Shown in pieces: positions 59,267 through 64,000 of a DNA stretch of 64,000 bases (its first letter is position 1; each line of letters opens with the position of its first letter). Source of the stretch: Rallus limicola (taxonomy: Eukaryota; Chordata; Aves; Gruiformes; Rallidae); assembly GCA_022605955.1 (NCBI GenBank), contig JAKCOZ010000007.1, positions 12,157,501-12,221,500 of the forward strand, given 5' to 3'. The position numbers and the translations under genes were made by a program. The notes under the pieces were generated by a model, which saw only the letters and a program-made list of their open reading frames with translations, ran no database searches and was not told the origin of the DNA.

Positions 59267-62200
59267 GTCTGATCTGTGATTCAGCTGAGGAGAATTTCCA
59301 CCTCTGGATGCACCTTTAAGAGTCTGCTGGGGGCAGGTGTAGAACCATTGGGAACTATGGTTCAGGCAGCTCTGACTCCCCTCTGCTGCCACAAAAATGA
59401 GAGGAATGCAGTGCAGAATTTGGATAATATCAAGAGATTGCTAGCATTATCCTCACCATCACATTGATTTTTAATTGATGGCAGACCTCAGGCACTTTCG
59501 CTAAGATGACTGTATTGTGCAGAAACTTATCTTTAAACTTACATAATCATACAGCCACCATCCTCTTTTGTGCTACTTCTAAGAGTTGAGTCATCCCCCA
59601 AAAATAACCCCAAAGAGATCATGTATCTTGCATCCTCAGTATTCTTTGGGACAGCTGTATTGCTTATTTTTCCAGTTTAACTGAAAATTTTAGACACACA
59701 CCTCTCAATATGAAGAGAGGCTGCTTTCTGTCCAGGGCCAGGCTATTTTAATTTCCCCTAGGAACCTTGTCTTTAGTGCTATCTCTTGTTTTATTTTTGG
59801 TACAGACCAGGACATTCAGGAGTGGTTTTTGGAGAAAGGAGATGCAGGAAGAGTTGTTTTGTTTTGTATCCCCCCCTCTCTGGTTCCAGATCATGAATAA
59901 ATGATTTGATTGTTCCCTGGAGAGCAAAGCAGTGTGGCCTGCCAGTGAGCTTGAAGTTGCCTGCAGGACCTTAGGGAAGAGACCAGATGGGCTGGGAACC
60001 TGCCCAAGCCCTGGCTCCTGTGCTCTGGCTGCTCCCCTCCAGCCTCCCTGCTGTGCCCTGTGCTCCATCAAAGCAAACCCTCTGAGGGTTGTGCTCTGAG
60101 GCTGGGCCCTAAAGCAAGCCAGCGTTCTAACCTATTTCTGACAAGCTAACTAGGCCCTTGGGTCTTTCGGCTATGCTTAGCACTTCTTGGAACAGTAAGA
60201 GAGAGATGGGCCATCATCCCTGTATATGAAAACTGCTGTTCCTCTAGGCTGGTTCTGAATTTAGTGTAGCAGGCCCTCTTCAGTCAGAAACGATGCTGAA
60301 AAGTGCTAAAATGACATGATTTCCCATTGCTCTGAATTCTAGTGTAAGGATCTTGTTAGGTAATCTAGAGGGGGGAAAAATAAAAAAGTAAAAAGGACAA
60401 AAGAATTAATCTTCCCTGTAGAAGAAATGGCAAAGGCATTCTGAAGAACCATCATAGGATTTTGCAAATGCAAAATGTCGAACTTTATCATGGCTGTGTT
60501 ACCAGAAATATTTCAGCAGAGCTTCAGTTGATTGTTTAGAGACTAATGTTTGTTTGTAACTCTGAACCGTGGCAGAAATCTGGGATCAATATTTAGCTAG
60601 TGGAACTGTAATTTCTCATCTGATTAAAGTAAAATGACAGGTAATGAAACATATATATTGTTACTCAAAACTTTTCTTCTTTGCCATGCTAAAAATCAGT
60701 CTTTTCTCAAGGCCCTTCTGAAGGGCTCCTTGAGGTGACCTCTGGTTGCACCTGAGTTACGGAGCTGTTTCTACTAAGATGGTGATGTTGGCATGTACAG
60801 TGATGACTATGTAGAGAAAAGTGAGGGAAAAAACCTTTCCCAGAACAGAGGTGTGGACACTGATAGTACACTGGAGATGCATACCATGTAGTCTGGTTAC
60901 TGATATCTCACTACCCAGGTGTTTCATTCCCACAGCAAACAAACTTTTGAAGGTGGTGTATGCAAAATAGATAAAACCTTGACTTAACTGGGACACCAGG
61001 TCAAACACTAGAACAGCCAAAATTTCTGAAATTGCAGTCCATATGAGTAGAGGCATTATTTAATGATGCAGTCAAAGTGCAGTGGGATATAGATGCATGT
61101 TCCAAGACTCACAACGAAGTTTTAAGAGGATGCAGTGGTAGAGCTGTTGTTAAAATTCTGCTTCTATTTCTGCAGATAGTATACAAGTTTGTTCCAATTA
61201 GGCCTAAAGGAGGGAGAGACCTAAGATTGTATGGTGAAAACTCTGGATATGTTCTGTAATTACTCAAGTATAGTCATGTTTAATAATTATTGAAATAAAG
61301 GAAAATATTTGGAGTTCTCTTATGCAAGAAGTCACATAACATATGGTAGTCATCACCAAAGCGCAGTGGAATTACTGTAGGAGGACTCTGAACGACACAT
61401 TTTGTGTCCTTCCAGAATATTTTATTATATTTATATATACACTGTCCTTTCAGGTTTTTTTAATGAGACTTGGAACCTGAATATCAAATGTGGAGTGAGC
61501 AGTGAGAAGTCTTAGAGAAGGGTACAGGCACATCATTTGCTGTGAGATGTTTGAGGGTTTGTTGGAGGCACCAACATGGATAAGTTGAAGTATAGCACAC
61601 CTGTGCTGTACAGTGTCTTCATAGTGAAGGAACCACAGGGTTACTGCTACTCCTGACTGATAAACCATCATGTTAAAGCACAGAGAAAGTAGCCTGAACA
61701 TGGCATTGCCCTGCTGTTGCCAAAGACACCATAAGTTGATTGTGTGTTGTTTCCATTGCACTATACTGTGTGGTAGTATGCAGAAGCATTCTGGTGAAGA
61801 AATTATTTGTCAGGCAGCAATGATTTCTGTAAGAAAGACATACCAGGATCCTCAAAAGAGAACAGGTACCATCTGATAAACTAGATAGGTATTTATTGCT
61901 TCAGTATTACTGCTCACATTGTATTGAGATGACTGCTTGTGGATACGGTTTAATTTTTAAAGCTAATAAGTATATAATATTTACCAGAGTACAGAAGAGA
62001 CTTTGAGTAAAAAGAGATTAACTGACATCAGAATCAGAAGATTGAAGTCAAATATAATGGGGCTCTATGACTACTCACTTTCCACCAATCTATCTCCTAC
62101 TCCAGTGTTCCCAGTAGACCTACAGTCGTATGTCCTCCACTATTTACCCACCTACTCATCCAGCTCTATAACGCTGCTTCAAATCCTGACCTTCTGTGTC

Positions 62201-63414
62201 CTCCTTCCTTCTACAGGCAGGTGCCTGGCTTCTACTGACATGGGGTGTGTGCTGAACAGGCTGCTAGCTCTGGTGGGCTCCTCCACAGTGATGTCTCTGT
62301 GAGCAGCATCTAGTGTGCAGTTTTCTGTTTCTGAATAGATCAAAGCTCAGGTATGAACCTGAGCATATTTTTTAGGCAAATTTTATCATATATGTAGATA
62401 CTTTTTTAAAAAGGGGTTATGTCACTGCTGTTAAACACATCCTGTTTCTGTGGGGAACAGAAGACTTCTACGACACACGGAGGACTTAGTTTCACTATGG
62501 GAATCATATCATCCCACTAGAAGTAAAAACCAAATGTGTACTGCAGCAGGACTGAGTTAGCCTAAAAATGTGGACATGTCCTCCCTTATTGGGTTCACAT
62601 GGCTGTGGACTTTGAGTTTATAGTCATGCTCATTTGTATTAGTTACTTTGGGAATACACCTTCTATGTATTACTTCCCTTTTAGACAGAAGTCTTTTCAC
62701 CACCAGTGAAGACTTGAATTCTCTTGTTCTGTAAATACTGCCTAGGTAGGAAGTAGTTGAAACTTGGGTGAGCTTTCTTGCTGCAGATATATGTCTTTAT
62801 CCATGGCTTCATGGTGTTCTTGCAGACCTGAAATACTATTCTAGAGTATGTTTATGCTAAAGGAAGGATTGCTCAGAAATGTTCCTGCAGTGACCTGTTG
62901 TCTTTGGCAAGCCTCAGTGAAAAAAGCTGTGAATGCCTTTTGTTGACAGCCTCCATCTTCTTTCAAACTAACATGTTAATCACTTGGTACTGAAAGACCT
63001 GATAATGTTACTGTTTTGGCAGAACACTCATTAATTAGATGGTCCTATGGTTGAAAGGGTTTTCCTGCTTTAGTACTTGCAAGGTTTTGAAGTTTTTTAT
63101 CATCTCGTTTAGATGGAATGTCAGGCACAAAGTGGTTGAAAAAAAGAACAGAATGAAAACATTTCTTTTTTTTTTTTCCCCAACTTTAATTTTTAACTGC
63201 TATATAAAGAAGTAAATCAAACTTTTTTCAAATTAAGATTAACCTTTTTGGTTTAAGTGTTTAAGGAGAGCAAAATTATTCCCCCTTGAAATCTAAAGGT
63301 TGATTGTAAGAGACAAAACAGAGGATTCTCAAGAAGAGCTTTAGTTTAGACTATCTGGAGTAGTTTATGCAGAAAATTTCTGGTGGTGTGATACTATGCA
63401 AGGCATAAGTAATT
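59267..63414. other. Unique sequence, no gene recognised
   Basis: About 4.1 kb. A 99-codon minus frame at 60757-61056 is hydrophobic but isolated and unrecognised. The segment about 60430-60680 reads like conserved non-coding DNA (see findings). No transposable element is recognised. Confidence 0.5.
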
Positions 63415-63468
63415 CCAGGTTGCTAGGTTTGGCGGTATGACTTATGATCTGTGGCAGTGATTTCAAAG
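63415..63468 (+). repeat. 54-bp direct repeat, copy A
   Basis: Aligns without gaps to 63947-64000 (starts CCAGGTTGCTAGG, ends TTTCAAAG). I count 13 differences in 54 positions, mostly transitions. No known family is recognised. Confidence 0.7.
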
Positions 63469-63946
63469 AAGCCTTCTCAAGATGTATTTCTAGAACTGTA
63501 GCACATGTGATGACTTATTCCATGCTTAGGAATGATGCTTACAATGCTGGTCAAAGAATAGATGATAAGTGAACTCTCAGGTTTAGTACAGCTAGAAAGC
63601 TTGTTTCAGTGCCATGTTGGAGGTTTACATTTTACAATTTAAAGGAGAATATGGTCAACTAAAAATAAATAAAAAACTAAAAGTCTTTTAAAAATAGACC
63701 TATAGTAATTACTGCTAAGTAGTCTCTGAACTGCTAAAGATACTTCAACAATATAAACACAAATGTAAACTCTATTAAATTCTACTGTAGCATTTAGTAA
63801 CCATAGTAATGATCAAAGTGTAAATTCCCTCATCATCATAATACTAGCAGATCCTTGATAGTAGATGTTGGCAGCTTTTGTTCAAACACACTGATGATAA
63901 AGCAGAGAGCTGTCGAAGGTCAGTTATTCTATGGCTGATAAAATGG

Positions 63947-64000
63947 CCAAGTCACCAAGTTTTGCAGTATGACTCATGATGTGTGGCAACAATTTCAGAG
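63947..64000 (+). repeat. 54-bp direct repeat, copy B, cut by window end
   Basis: Partner of copy A, 532 bp downstream (starts CCAAGTCACCAAG, ends TTTCAGAG). The similarity reaches the last base of the window, so the repeat may continue beyond it. Confidence 0.7.

Noticed and set aside
58844..59392. 182-codon minus frame that looks like a fused gene
   Set aside because: It joins a purine minisatellite leader to the carboxy-terminal part of CR1 ORF2 and lacks the enzyme core.
60757..61056. 99-codon hydrophobic minus frame suggesting a membrane receptor fragment
   Set aside because: I compared it mentally with olfactory and taste receptor patterns and found no diagnostic motif. A stop lies just upstream of the start and the frame is isolated.

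Overview
This window looks like nuclear DNA from a bird. The main evidence is the repeat content. There are about a dozen 5'-truncated CR1 LINE copies, many still ending in the ATTCTATG-type 3' repeat. There are also three LTRs of the class that opens with TGT-CTGG-TT and ends in AAACCACAACA (one is truncated at that end), and one solo LTR resembling avian class II/alpharetroviral LTRs. The rest is AT-rich, microsatellite-bearing single-copy sequence. I cannot name the species. The CR1 and LTR subfamilies fit Neoaves or another non-chicken lineage, but that is only an impression.

I recognise no host protein-coding exon, tRNA or rRNA anywhere in the 64 kb. Nearly all reading frames are short and random-looking, or they are translations of CR1, of antisense CR1, or of simple repeats. 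The window is therefore either a gene desert or part of a very long intron.

Layout. 1-2100: AT-rich unique sequence. 2101-5000: a minus CR1, an ERVL-like solo LTR (3322-3844, with perfect 5-bp duplications) and a second minus CR1. 7805-9322: two plus-strand CR1 copies lying end to end. 10659-11191: a 27-G run, an ATCT tract and a perfect three-copy 21-bp minisatellite. 18107-19620: two minus CR1 copies end to end, the first keeping a decayed reverse-transcriptase region. 20184-20235: a perfect 23-bp inverted repeat. 21081-24660: three more CR1 copies. 25905-26338: a minus LTR fragment. 28441-28857: a class II solo LTR with a perfect 6-bp duplication. 32177-43050: two CR1 3' tails and another LTR. 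44120-44605: an old CR1. 47889-47957: a CA/TG repeat. 57171-59266: the most striking locus, about 1.5 kb of almost pure CCCTT/CCCCT pentamers that abut the 3' end of a CR1 copy, which carries a second pyrimidine minisatellite on its other side. 63415-64000: two 54-bp related segments 532 bp apart.

Nothing here works as an operon or gene set. The story is retroelement accumulation, simple-repeat growth next to retroelement ends, and a few compact structures (inverted repeat, minisatellite, G-run) with no obvious parent element. Repeat identities come from recognising consensus motifs by eye, so boundaries are good to a few bases only where target-site duplications or terminal repeats are visible.
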